A stretch of DNA of 64,000 nt, from assembly GCF_014640155.1 (NCBI RefSeq), contig NZ_BMGK01000007.1, positions 124,001-188,000 on the forward strand, read 5' to 3'. This document shows positions 1 through 8,469 of the stretch, one piece after another. The notes below the pieces were generated by a model that did no database searches, had not been told where the DNA came from, and saw only the letters and a list, made by a program, of their open reading frames with translations. Every line of letters begins with the position of its first letter. The first letter of the stretch is position 1. Origin of the DNA: Planktosalinus lacus. Its GTDB lineage: Bacteria; Bacteroidota; Bacteroidia; Flavobacteriales; Flavobacteriaceae. The translations under genes were made by a program, and so were the position numbers.

Positions 1-631
1 CTTTTTCTGGTTTGTTGTTTAAATAAAGCCATCTGGGGCTTTTAGGAACAAAAAATAACAAAATAAGAAACAAAATACTGGGCACCAATTCAGACCAAAA
101 CATCCAGCGCCAGCCAAACAAGATATTTTCATTTTCAGTAAGATTTTTACCTATAAAATAGGTTGCGAGAAAAACCACAAAAAAACCTATCACAATGGCA
201 AGTTGATAAAAAGTAACGAGTTTGCCACGCTTGTGAGCAGGAGCAATTTCGGCAATATACATAGGGGAGGTCATAGAAGCAATTCCAATACCTAGACCAC
301 CAATGAGCCTAAAGACAACCAATAAGCTGACAGACTCAGGCATAAAGGCAGGAAGGCCGGAACCCCAGGCTGAAATAGAAAATAATACTGCCGAAAGTAT
401 CAAAGCATTTTTTCGACCTATCTTAATGTTGATGATACCGGCTAAAAGAGCACCCGCCAAACATCCAAGAAGTGCACTTCCAACCACCCAACCTTTCATT
501 GTGGCACTAAGGTCAAAATATTTACTTAGAAAAAATTGAGAACCATTAATTACACCGGTGTCATATCCAAATAGAAATCCACCTAAGGCAGATACAATTG
601 TAATTAACAAAAGATAAGTCGTCCGATTCAT
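1..631 (-). CDS. Sugar porter family MFS transporter (3' end outside window)
   Basis: This is the N-terminal 210 codons of an inner-membrane sugar:H+ symporter; the rest lies beyond the left edge. The reverse-strand ATG at 631 starts MNRTTYLLLITIVSALGG, followed by the sugar-porter signature GGFLFGYDTGVI in helix 1. The loop 2-3 motif is IKIGRKNA, and the sugar-porter motif PKSPRWLYL occurs near residue 200. These place it in the xylose/arabinose/glucose symporter family; the substrate cannot be read from the visible part. The gene stands alone here, with about 165 nt of AT-rich sequence before the DUF202 gene. Confidence 0.9.
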   Translation of the reverse strand, partial: MNRTTYLLLITIVSALGGFLFGYDTGVINGSQFFLSKYFDLSATMKGWVVGSALLGCLAGALLAGIINIKIGRKNALILSAVLFSISAWGSGLPAFMPESVSLLVVFRLIGGLGIGIASMTSPMYIAEIAPAHKRGKLVTFYQLAIVIGFFVVFLATYFIGKNLTENENILFGWRWMFWSELVPSILFLILLFFVPKSPRWLYLNNKPEK

Positions 632-796
632 ATCATATAATTTTCAGCAAAGTAAAAATTTATTTTAATTCAATAAATACAAATTGAACGATGTATTGTT
701 ATTGTATAGTTGTTTTATACAAATTAAATATAAAGAGGTTAAAATTAATGTTAAGCTTATCCATCAAGACATAGATAAATCAATCTAATGTTCATT

Positions 797-1114
797 TTAT
801 TTCTCTGAATCAATATTCATAGAACGATAGTAAGTATCCAATTTTTTCTTGAGCCTTCTATATCTGAAAACTCCAATAAAAATCAGGATTAAACTCAAAA
901 CAAATACAGCATAACTCAACCAACTAAACGTTGCAAAACCTTCATATTCCAAAATTGCCACCCCACCAATTGCCATATAAAGGGAAGCCCTGATGTATGA
1001 AAACAAGGTGCGTTCGTTGGCCAGGGAGGTGCGCTCCATAGCCAGAAAATCTCGCAGAATAATCTTTTCTTTATTTTCAAACTTTTTAGGACTCGGTATA
1101 AATTTGAATTTCAT
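797..1114 (-). CDS. DUF202 (YidH-type) membrane protein
   Basis: A small inner-membrane protein of about 105 residues. It carries the DUF202 signature (LRDFLAMERTSLANERTLFSYIRASL) followed by two hydrophobic segments and a basic C-terminus (YRRLKKKLDTYYRSM). The molecular function of the family is unknown. An ATG at 1144 is also in frame, but it would overlap the end of the upstream SLC13 gene by 13 nt. The ATG at 1114 (MKFKFIPSPKKF) gives a 17-nt gap and a more typical N-terminus, so I prefer it. It probably shares a transcript with the SLC13 carrier. Confidence 0.8.
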   Translation of the reverse strand: MKFKFIPSPKKFENKEKIILRDFLAMERTSLANERTLFSYIRASLYMAIGGVAILEYEGFATFSWLSYAVFVLSLILIFIGVFRYRRLKKKLDTYYRSMNIDSEK

Positions 1115-1131
1115 AAACAGTTGATTTATGG

Positions 1132-2901
1132 TTAAAGTGGCCAAAAATGTAAAATTAAAGGAACTCCCAGCAGTAAAATTAATAAAGTTACCGGGATTCC
1201 CATAATGAGATAGTCTTTAAATTTATATCCACCCGGGCTCATTACCAGTGTGTTGGATTGGTGTCCAATGGGTGTTAAAAATGCGCAGGATGCACCAATC
1301 GCTATTGTCATTAGAAAAGGGTCTGTTGACACATTGAAGTTTTCAGCTACTTTAATAGCAATGGGTGCCATTAATACTACAGTAGCAGCATTGTTTATGA
1401 TGTTTGACAGGAGCAGTGTTACAGCCATTAAAATTCCCATAAATAGCCAAATGGGGTATTTATTATCGAGGCTCAATATAAGATTGGTTACCGTTTCTGC
1501 ACCACCACTGGTTTCAAAAGCTTCGCCCACGGGAATCATAGCGGCAAGTAAGATGATAACCGGCCAGTCAACACTTAAATAAACCTCCTTGATGGGAAGT
1601 ATTTTAGTAAGTACCAATAGTACAGCTGCCAAAGAAAAAGCAATTTCTACACGTAATATGCCTAAGATTACACACGTAATTGCAGCCATAAAAATACTCA
1701 GTGCTCCAATTACTCTCTTTGGCTTGCCAATATTAATTTCCCTTTTTGCTAGAGGCAAAAGCTGAAGAGACTTGATTGCTTCCTTGATATTATCTGACTC
1801 ACCTTGCAGAAGTAAAACATCCCCTTCTTTAATTTTAATTTTAGAAAGCCTTTTATTTATTTTTCTGTTTTGTCGCGCGATAGCGAGAACATTCACGTTG
1901 TATTGTGTTCTTATTTTTGCATCTATGGCACTATTACCCACAGTGGGAGATGCCGACATAACAATGGCTTCCTGGGTTTGAATATCAGATGATCCCTTGG
2001 CAGTATCCCTCACACGCTCACCTTCAGCGAGCATTGCTTTGTTTGCGTCTGAGAATTTTTTTAGATCCTCTGTATCTGCTTCCACGATTATGATATCATC
2101 CTTTTGAAACTCTTCCCATTTGGAAGGGGCATGGATGCGCACTCCCTTTCTGATGATTCCCAGGATAGAAACTTCAGTATCAGTCCCTTCATTGAATTTG
2201 GACACCGGAACCCCAATCAATTCAGAATCTTCAGAAATAACCATTTCGGTGATATAATTGTCTATTTCAAACATATCTGCAATGGCTTCTTTCGATTGTC
2301 TTTTGGGTAAAAACCGCCAACCCAGAAGAGTGATGAATACCAAGCCAATAATTGTAAGGGAGAATCCTACAGGAGCAAAATCAAACATACTGAAACGTTC
2401 CCCAAGTTCTTGTTCCCTGAAGGTAGAAATGATAATGTTGGGCGGGGTACCAATGAGTGTGGTCATTCCTCCCAGAATTGAAGCAAATGCCAGGGGCATT
2501 AACAGTAATGAAGGAGAAAAGTCATTTTTTCTGGAAAGGTGTAAGGCGACAGGCATAATAATCGCAAGGGCACCAATATTGTTTATAAATCCCGAGGCCA
2601 GTGCCACAATTGTTGAGAGCAATATTACCTGAACCCAAAGTTTATTTGAAACCTTACTAATCCATTCTACTATAAGGTCTACCAAACCCGAGTGTTGCAA
2701 TGCCTTACTAATTATTAAAACAGCAGCAACGGTTATTACAGCAGGGTGGCTCAAGCCCAAAAATGCTTTTTCAGAGGGAATAATGTTTGTGACAACCAAT
2801 ATAAATAAGGCTAAAAAAGCGACTATATCATAGCGCACCTTTCCCCAAATAAAAAAAACCAACGCCAGGAATAAAGTTACAAAAACAATGATTTGATCCA
2901 T
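1132..2901 (-). CDS. SLC13 family permease with two TrkA-C (RCK_C) domains
   Basis: A 589-residue inner-membrane carrier of the divalent anion:Na+ symporter (DASS/CitT, SLC13) superfamily. Two blocks of hydrophobic helices (about 1-200 and 390-589) flank a cytosolic insert. The insert holds two TrkA-C-like domains (about 215-290 and 320-385), an arrangement common in bacterial SLC13 proteins annotated as sulfate or dicarboxylate carriers. GTPPN (first half) and the related Asn/Thr-rich SNIINNAATV (second half) fit the Na+/substrate-binding hairpins of this family. The substrate is not determinable. It is followed directly by the DUF202 gene on the same strand. Confidence 0.85.
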   Translation of the reverse strand: MDQIIVFVTLFLALVFFIWGKVRYDIVAFLALFILVVTNIIPSEKAFLGLSHPAVITVAAVLIISKALQHSGLVDLIVEWISKVSNKLWVQVILLSTIVALASGFINNIGALAIIMPVALHLSRKNDFSPSLLLMPLAFASILGGMTTLIGTPPNIIISTFREQELGERFSMFDFAPVGFSLTIIGLVFITLLGWRFLPKRQSKEAIADMFEIDNYITEMVISEDSELIGVPVSKFNEGTDTEVSILGIIRKGVRIHAPSKWEEFQKDDIIIVEADTEDLKKFSDANKAMLAEGERVRDTAKGSSDIQTQEAIVMSASPTVGNSAIDAKIRTQYNVNVLAIARQNRKINKRLSKIKIKEGDVLLLQGESDNIKEAIKSLQLLPLAKREINIGKPKRVIGALSIFMAAITCVILGILRVEIAFSLAAVLLVLTKILPIKEVYLSVDWPVIILLAAMIPVGEAFETSGGAETVTNLILSLDNKYPIWLFMGILMAVTLLLSNIINNAATVVLMAPIAIKVAENFNVSTDPFLMTIAIGASCAFLTPIGHQSNTLVMSPGGYKFKDYLIMGIPVTLLILLLGVPLILHFWPL

Positions 2902-2943
2902 AATTGAATTTTTCCTGTAACCAAGGTATTATATTTTGAGCAT

Positions 2944-2971
2944 AAAAAAACCTCCAACGGGAGGTTTTTTT
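2944..2971 (-). terminator. Rho-independent terminator
   Basis: Inverted repeat CCTCC/GGAGG with a 4-nt loop (AACG), flanked by seven A and seven T residues, so it can work on both strands. It lies just past the stop of the DUF4168 gene that ends at 2992 on the minus strand and separates it from the SLC13 gene. Confidence 0.85.
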
Positions 2972-2991
2972 ATTTACTTTTCACTAAAAAC

Positions 2992-3435
2992 TTATTGTAG
3001 CTTTTCCTGTAATTTTTGTTGTAGTTCAGGGTCTGTTTGCAATTGTGCTACTACTTGTTGGTAGCGTTCAATAGTTATATCGTTTTTAATAACTGCATCT
3101 TCCATTTCTTTTTGAAATTTTGGTTGCAACTTTTCAATTTCAACAACCGTAGCTTCAAACTTTTTAGTGTCTTGTTCTGAAACTTCTGCCGGAGCTGGAG
3201 CATTGGGGTTTTGTGCTGCCTGGTATAAAGCATTAAAAGTAGCTATTTCCATACCCGACTTTTCAATTACTGTGGTCATTTCCTTTTGAGCCTTTTCATT
3301 TACCAACTGGATATCAGTATAGGCATTTGCAAATTTTGTAAGTTCCGTGTCTGAAACTTTATCTTGACTATAGGCAGCTGTCGCCACAAAAAGTAAAGCT
3401 AGAATAAGGGTAAAGGGTTTCTTGAATAATTTCAT
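2992..3435 (-). CDS. DUF4168 domain secreted protein, copy 1
   Basis: A 147-residue exported protein. A Sec signal peptide (MKLFKKPFTLILALLFVATA, cleavage expected after AYS) precedes an all-helical, Gln/Glu-rich DUF4168 domain with the usual start VSDTELTKFANAYTDIQ and end ERYQQVVAQLQTDPELQQ. The family is widespread in Bacteroidota and Cyanobacteria and has no established function. It is a paralogue of the next gene on the same strand. Each copy has its own hairpin terminator, so they are separate transcription units. A possible minus-strand promoter (TTG, 18 nt, TAACTTGC) lies upstream. Confidence 0.85.
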   Translation of the reverse strand: MKLFKKPFTLILALLFVATAAYSQDKVSDTELTKFANAYTDIQLVNEKAQKEMTTVIEKSGMEIATFNALYQAAQNPNAPAPAEVSEQDTKKFEATVVEIEKLQPKFQKEMEDAVIKNDITIERYQQVVAQLQTDPELQQKLQEKLQ

Positions 3436-3553
3436 AATTAGATTTGTTTTTTAATTTGCCGCAAGTTACAAATCGAACAATAGTTACAAAATTTGCGAAT
3501 TGGTTTAATATTTTTTTAACGGCTTTTAGAGGTGATTAAACATTGCTTTAACA

Positions 3554-3586
3554 AAAAAACCAATGCTTGTAGGCATCGGTTTTTTA
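3554..3586 (-). terminator. Rho-independent terminator of DUF4168 copy 2
   Basis: Hairpin ACCAATGC/GCATCGGT (one mismatch) with loop TTGTAG, flanked by A and T runs. It sits between the two DUF4168 genes and should end minus-strand transcripts of the upstream copy. Confidence 0.75.
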
Positions 3587-3609
3587 AAAGTTGTGATAGG
3601 GAATTTGAT

Positions 3610-4059
3610 TTATTGTTGCATTTTTTCCTGCAAACGAGCCTGTAACTCGGCATCATTTTCCATCAATTGGGCAATGGCGTCAAATCGTTCGAGGGAGATG
3701 TTTTGTTTTTCAACAGCGTCCTCCATTTGTTTTTGGAAAACAGCCTGCATTGCTTCAAAACGTTCTAAAATTGATTCAAACTTCTTGGTTTCTTCGGCGG
3801 TAAGGGTTTCTAAAGTTTGAGTGTCTTCCTGCATTTTAGCCTGATACATTTGCTCGAAACGCTCAAGTTCAAACCCAGATTTGTCAACCACTTCCATCAT
3901 GGTAGTTTGTGCTTCCTGATTGATAGCTTGAATGCTCATAACCGCATTAGCAAAGTTGCTAAGCTCAGCATCATTAACTTTTTCCTGGGCGACTGCTCCA
4001 GTAGTTACAAACAAAATTGCTAAAAAAATGTTCTTACTTAATTTTACGAATCTCTTCAT
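3610..4059 (-). CDS. DUF4168 domain secreted protein, copy 2
   Basis: A 149-residue exported helical protein, clearly paralogous to the neighbour at 2992-3435. Both share VNDAELSNFANAVMSIQ / VSDTELTKFANAYTDIQ, the central KKFE segment, and the C-terminal SLERFDAIAQLMENDAELQ motif. The signal peptide is roughly MKRFVKLSKNIFLAILFVTTG, cleaved near VAQ. Family function is unknown. The mature protein is rich in Gln, Glu and Met and should form antiparallel helices. A candidate promoter lies upstream (TTG, 20 nt, TAGTTTCG). Confidence 0.85.
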   Translation of the reverse strand: MKRFVKLSKNIFLAILFVTTGAVAQEKVNDAELSNFANAVMSIQAINQEAQTTMMEVVDKSGFELERFEQMYQAKMQEDTQTLETLTAEETKKFESILERFEAMQAVFQKQMEDAVEKQNISLERFDAIAQLMENDAELQARLQEKMQQ

Positions 4060-4140
4060 TGTTGAGTGTTTAAATTTAAAGTTCCGAAACTACAACTTTA
4101 TTGCAAATTTGACAATTCCTGAAGTTTATTTTTAACAGAT

Positions 4141-5457
4141 TTAACCAAATAACCAGCGATATACATCATTTCCGTTGGCAAAAAGAACGAGTGCTATTAG
4201 TATGAAAAACCCTACCATTTGTGCATATTCCATTACTTTTTCATTGGGTTTTCTGCCGCTTACCATTTCATACAGCAAAAACACCACGTGGCCACCGTCA
4301 AGTGCGGGTATCGGTAATATGTTCATAAAAGCTAAAATGATGGAGATTAATGCGGTAGTTTGCCAAAAATCCAGCCAGTTCCAGGTATCCGGAAATAAGT
4401 TTCCTATGGCTCCAAAACCACCCACTTGAGTAGCCCCTTTAGCTGTAAACACATATTTAAACTGGGCTACATAATCCCTTAAAATTCCATAACCAAAACT
4501 GCTTCCGTGCGTGATACTTTCCCAAAGTGAATACTCTCTGTGAACCGCATCAAAACCTAATTGTGGGTAGACACCTATGATTCCATTTTCATCAGGAGTA
4601 ATATTGAGATTAATAATTTCGTCATCTCTTTCTGCTACTATGGCAATTGATGTTTCGGCATTATTTTTAATTTTTTGAGTAAACTCGTGCCAGTATTCCA
4701 ACTCTTCACCATTTACAAATACGATGCGGTCTTCTTTTTGCAGGCCCGCTTTTTCTGCCGGGCTTTCAGACGTTACTAAATCAATTATTGGGTCTACCAA
4801 TGGGACAAAAGGCTCCATTACACCTTCCTGGAACATTTGCTGGCCAATATCCTCAGGTACTGAAAGGGTTTCAGTATTTCCGTTTTGACGCAAAACCTCT
4901 ATGGTTTTCACATCGCGTAAGAAAAGGTATTTATTGATATCAAGTACATTTTCAAAGTGCTCTCCATTTACTTTCAAAATTTGGTCTCCATCTTGAAAAC
5001 CAAGTTCTTTAAAGCTTTCGTGAACCGCAAAACCATCGGGCATTGTTTCAGGAGTAACAAAATCACGGCCGTATTGGAACAAAATCAACGAATAGATTAG
5101 AAAACCAACGATAATATTTACTGTCACACCGCCCAGCATAATGATGAGCCGCTGCCAGGTGGGTTTGGATCGAAATTCCCAAGGTTCGGGTGGTTTTGCC
5201 ATTTGCTCCTTGTCCATGCTTTCGTCAATCATCCCAGAAATTTTCACATAACCTCCCAACGGAAGCCAGCCAATTCCATAGGTGGTTTCACCAATTTTCT
5301 TTTTAAAAAGCGAATACTTTACGTCAAAAAACAAGTAGAATTTTTCTACACGGGTTTTAAAAATTTTAGCGGGAATAAAATGCCCCAATTCGTGCAGGAC
5401 AATGAGTATCGACAAGCTTAAAATAAGCTGAATGGCTTTAACAAAAAACGGATCCAT
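4141..5457 (-). CDS. rseP: RseP-type site-2 zinc metalloprotease (M50B)
   Basis: A 438-residue intramembrane protease that in the known family cleaves anti-sigma factors and leftover signal peptides in the inner membrane. The zinc motif HELGH is at residues 22-26 in the first membrane helix. The third ligand motif LDGG is at 386-389. Between them are two PDZ-like regions, the clearer one at about 215-270 (SPAEKAGLQKEDRIVFVNGEEL). Length and layout match RseP of other Bacteroidota. The divergent neighbour is the SCO1 gene. The usual dxr-rseP linkage of proteobacteria is absent here. Confidence 0.93.
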   Translation of the reverse strand: MDPFFVKAIQLILSLSILIVLHELGHFIPAKIFKTRVEKFYLFFDVKYSLFKKKIGETTYGIGWLPLGGYVKISGMIDESMDKEQMAKPPEPWEFRSKPTWQRLIIMLGGVTVNIIVGFLIYSLILFQYGRDFVTPETMPDGFAVHESFKELGFQDGDQILKVNGEHFENVLDINKYLFLRDVKTIEVLRQNGNTETLSVPEDIGQQMFQEGVMEPFVPLVDPIIDLVTSESPAEKAGLQKEDRIVFVNGEELEYWHEFTQKIKNNAETSIAIVAERDDEIINLNITPDENGIIGVYPQLGFDAVHREYSLWESITHGSSFGYGILRDYVAQFKYVFTAKGATQVGGFGAIGNLFPDTWNWLDFWQTTALISIILAFMNILPIPALDGGHVVFLLYEMVSGRKPNEKVMEYAQMVGFFILIALVLFANGNDVYRWLFG

Positions 5458-5571
5458 AAATTCATTTATGATTGAACGTGCAAAAGTAAGGTTTTAGAAC
5501 AAGTTTTTAAAACTAAATTTAAGGGAATGTTTTTTAACTATTTAGAGACCTAAAAAACCTGTTGATTTCTG

Positions 5572-5579
5572 TATTTTTG
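5572..5579 (+). promoter_or_regulatory. Promoter -7 element of the SCO1 gene
   Basis: TATTTTTG matches the Bacteroidota -7 consensus TAnnTTTG and lies 21 nt before the SCO1 start codon. No TTG was seen at the ideal -33 distance. Confidence 0.45.
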
Positions 5580-5600
5580 CACACTGAAAATTTACTGTAA

Positions 5601-6272
5601 ATGCTTCAATTCTTTTCCAAATACAAATTTTTTGCTGTTGTGATGCTCGTACTTTCAGCCATTATCATTACAGCAATTTATCAGATTTTAAAACCCGCCC
5701 CTTCCCTGCCGGTTTATCAGCCCAATATGGTGAATGCAGAATTGGTAGACAGCACCAAGCAATGGGTTAAAAAATACCACACTATTGGCGACTTTGCCCT
5801 GGTAAACCAAAACGGTGATACCATTACTGATAAAGACTACGAAAACAAGATTTACATCGCCGATTTCTTTTTTACGACCTGTCCCACCATTTGTCCCATT
5901 ATGACAGACAATATGATGAAGCTACAGGAGCAACTCAAAGACCAAAACGATGTACTACTCCTTTCGCACACGGTGACGCCTGAAATTGACAGTGTTCCCG
6001 TTTTAAAGGCTTATGCCGAAAAAAAAGGAGTCAACGACGCAAAATGGAATCTGGTCACCGGAGACAAAAAACAAATTTATGATCTTGCCCGAAAGTCTTA
6101 CCTTGTTGCTAAAGATGAACCCTTTGGCGGGGATTATGATATGATCCACACCGAAAATTTTGTATTAGTAGATGCCAAAAAACGCATACGTGGGTTTTAT
6201 GACGGCACCAACTGGGAAGAAATGGAAGAATTGCTTGAAGATGTGGCCATTTTGACAAGTGAAAAGCAATAA
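5601..6272 (+). CDS. SCO1/SenC family copper chaperone / thiol protein
   Basis: A 223-residue membrane-anchored thioredoxin-fold protein. One N-terminal helix (about 10-30) anchors a periplasmic domain. The copper-binding CxxxC is in TTCPTICP (Cys94, Cys98), and the distal ligand His183 lies in DMIHTENF. This is the complete SCO set used to mature the CuA site of cytochrome c oxidase or to act as a periplasmic reductase. No oxidase genes are nearby. It converges with the small secreted-protein gene, 9 nt between stops. Confidence 0.92.
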   Translation: MLQFFSKYKFFAVVMLVLSAIIITAIYQILKPAPSLPVYQPNMVNAELVDSTKQWVKKYHTIGDFALVNQNGDTITDKDYENKIYIADFFFTTCPTICPIMTDNMMKLQEQLKDQNDVLLLSHTVTPEIDSVPVLKAYAEKKGVNDAKWNLVTGDKKQIYDLARKSYLVAKDEPFGGDYDMIHTENFVLVDAKKRIRGFYDGTNWEEMEELLEDVAILTSEKQ

Positions 6273-6281
6273 AACTTCGGA

Positions 6282-6704
6282 CTATTTATTCAGCATTAGT
6301 ACTTCAAGTTGATAAACCCGCTCTTCTTTGGACACGCTCGTCTCTGGATAAGGTGATAACCGGTACCCGATAAGTTTTTTGGTTTTTGTTTCTACCAGCA
6401 AATTTTCTTCTGCTGAGCCAAAACTTTCCCCTCGGAAAATTATTTGCTTAACCATTCGATCTGAATCAGTTTCAATAACGACGCGTACTTTTGCTTCGCC
6501 TTCCCAAACGCAGGTCACATCTTTAGGGCATCGGGAATCTTCCATTACACTTTCAAAAGTAAAAGTAGTTCCTTCAAAGATTACGGTTTCGCCCTGCGGG
6601 ATTTTTGCTACAATTACCGGTGCAGAGATTTGTGTATTATCTTGGGCGGATGCTTGAATTCCTAACAAAAAGCTTAAAAGTATAAAAATTGGTTTCATCA
6701 TCAT
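6282..6704 (-). CDS. Small secreted protein with DSRCP-CxW motif
   Basis: An exported protein of about 140 residues. The signal peptide (MMMKPIFILLSFLLGIQASA) is followed by a beta-rich domain with the motif DSRCPKDVTCVWEGEAKV. That Cys pair is recurrent in uncharacterised bacterial periplasmic proteins and probably forms a disulfide. An in-frame ATG at 6722 is unlikely to be the start, because it lies inside a -7-like box (TATTTTTG, minus strand 6720-6727). The three consecutive ATGs at 6704, 6701 and 6698 fit better. Function unknown. Confidence 0.7.
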   Translation of the reverse strand: MMMKPIFILLSFLLGIQASAQDNTQISAPVIVAKIPQGETVIFEGTTFTFESVMEDSRCPKDVTCVWEGEAKVRVVIETDSDRMVKQIIFRGESFGSAEENLLVETKTKKLIGYRLSPYPETSVSKEERVYQLEVLMLNK

Positions 6705-6719
6705 AGATTTCGATTCCTT

Positions 6720-6779
6720 CAAAAATACAGAATTTAAATGTTAAACTTTCCCATTGCTGAAAGCTTTTCTTTATTTTTG
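6720..6779. promoter_or_regulatory. Divergent promoter region
   Basis: Two TATTTTTG -7 boxes point away from each other: 6720-6727 on the minus strand for the small secreted protein, and 6772-6779 on the plus strand for the M14 pair. The plus-strand box has a TTG at 6754-6756, a slightly short 15-nt spacing. Both boxes move the likely start codons inward from the longest possible frames. Confidence 0.45.
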
Positions 6780-6821
6780 GTATCCAACCATCTTTTTGAT
6801 TATAGAAAACCAACCTTCAAT

Positions 6822-8465
6822 ATGAAACAAAGAATCCTCTGTGGTGTTTTGTTCTTTACCGGAATTTTATTCCTTGCTGCACAAAACGACTACCCCACCA
6901 ACCAACAAATCAACCAACGTCTACAATCACTCAACAATGACAGGACAACAACGCTCACTTCCCTGGTTAAAACCGAAGGAGGTCAGGACATTTGGGTCCT
7001 GAAAATAGGAACCGGTGACCTTGATAACAAACCGGCCATTGCCATTGTGGGCGGCGCAGAAGGTTTTCACGTGCTGAGTGTGGAACTGGCACTGCAATTT
7101 GCTGAACGCCTGGTCAGCAATCATAAAAAAGCTTTGGAAACAACTACATTCTATATCTTCCCCAATATGTCGCCCGATGCGTATGCCCAATACCACGCAA
7201 GCTTGAAATATGAACGTCGCGGCAATGCTGCCAAAGTGGATCACGACCGTGACGGGAGCGTTAGCGAAGATCCCTATGAAGATCTTAACAATGATGGTTT
7301 GATTACCCAGGTAAGGGTGGAAAGTCCCTTGGGCGATCACAAAACACATCCCGAAGACGCAAGGGTGCTTGTAAAAGCTAACCGAAACAAAGGCGAAGGA
7401 GGAAGCTATCAGGTTTACAGCGAAGGGGTGGACAATGACAAAGACGAAAAATTCAACGAAGACCCTGCGGAAGGCATCGCCTTTAATAAAAGTTTGACCT
7501 ACAAATTCCCGGTTTTTGAACCTTTTGCCGGTGATTACCCCGTGTCACAACCGGAAAGCCGTGCATTGCTTGACTATCTGTTTGACCAGTGGAATATTTT
7601 TGCTTTTGTGACGTTCAGTCCGGCAAACAACCTTTCAGAGCCTTTAAAACACAACGCTCAGGAAGCCAAAAAGAGAGTGGTGGCCTCTATGCTTGAAAAA
7701 GACGTAGCCCTTAATAAAATGGTCTCTGAACTTTATAACAAAACCATTTCGCAAAAAGCATTTCAGCAGGACAATCAAGGCACAGACGGGGATTTTTTTC
7801 AATGGGCTTATTTTCATTTTGGAAGGCTGAGTTTCAGCACTCCGGGTTGGTGGGTGCCTGAAGTTAAAGCTGATAAACCCGAAAATGGCGAAGGCGAAGA
7901 AAAACCTGAAAAACCCAAGGAAAAACCCACAGTTACCAAAGAGTCCAATTTTATGGCCTGGGCAGACCGCGAAGGACTGACCAATGTTTTTGTGCCGTGG
8001 CAAACGGTAACCCATCCTGATTTTCCCAATCAAAAAGTGGAAGCGGGCGGTATCAAACCTTTTGTAATGCACAATCCGCCGTATGCGATGGTTGACAGCA
8101 TTGCACTGGAACACACAAATTTTATTCTGGAGTTTGCCAAAATGCAACCCAAACTGGAATTTCACAATGTAAAAGTAGAAAAACTCAGCGGCGGCCTCAG
8201 CCGCATCACGGCCGATTTGTATAACAATTCCCCGTTACCTACCCATTCTGAGATGGGGGAAAAATCACGCTGGCTTCGGAAAATACGTATCGATATCACC
8301 AAAGACAAAGAAGAAGTCCTTGCCGGAAACACCATCAACCTGATTGATAAAATGGATGCTTTTGAAAGCAAAACCATGTCGTGGATAGTAAAAGGTTCCG
8401 GGAATGTCGAAATCAAAGCAGGAGCAGCCCACGCCGGTTTTGCCGTGTTAAATGTAAAATTATAA
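6822..8465 (+). CDS. M14-like carboxypeptidase paralogue lacking catalytic residues (pseudoenzyme)
   Basis: A 547-residue exported protein (signal peptide MKQRILCGVLFFTGILFLAA). Its fold tracks the active M14 carboxypeptidase encoded 4 nt downstream: an M14 core at about 25-370, two Asp-rich loops (DHDRDGSVSEDP near 141; DNDKDEKFNEDP near 204) and a C-terminal beta domain. Every catalytic position differs. The zinc HxxE is replaced by EGFH (80-83), NPDAR by SPDAY, the third zinc ligand SYHNYGG by TFSPANN (264-270), and the TNEL glutamate region by FSTPGWW. The start at 6822 lies downstream of a -7 box; the longer frame from 6738 would start before it. Role inferred: ligand binding or regulation rather than hydrolysis. 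Confidence 0.8.
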   Translation: MKQRILCGVLFFTGILFLAAQNDYPTNQQINQRLQSLNNDRTTTLTSLVKTEGGQDIWVLKIGTGDLDNKPAIAIVGGAEGFHVLSVELALQFAERLVSNHKKALETTTFYIFPNMSPDAYAQYHASLKYERRGNAAKVDHDRDGSVSEDPYEDLNNDGLITQVRVESPLGDHKTHPEDARVLVKANRNKGEGGSYQVYSEGVDNDKDEKFNEDPAEGIAFNKSLTYKFPVFEPFAGDYPVSQPESRALLDYLFDQWNIFAFVTFSPANNLSEPLKHNAQEAKKRVVASMLEKDVALNKMVSELYNKTISQKAFQQDNQGTDGDFFQWAYFHFGRLSFSTPGWWVPEVKADKPENGEGEEKPEKPKEKPTVTKESNFMAWADREGLTNVFVPWQTVTHPDFPNQKVEAGGIKPFVMHNPPYAMVDSIALEHTNFILEFAKMQPKLEFHNVKVEKLSGGLSRITADLYNNSPLPTHSEMGEKSRWLRKIRIDITKDKEEVLAGNTINLIDKMDAFESKTMSWIVKGSGNVEIKAGAAHAGFAVLNVKL

Positions 8466-8469
8466 GACG

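Noticed and set aside
7644-8165. Minus-strand 173-codon frame within the first M14 gene
   Set aside because: Antisense shadow; low-complexity Phe-rich translation and no start context.
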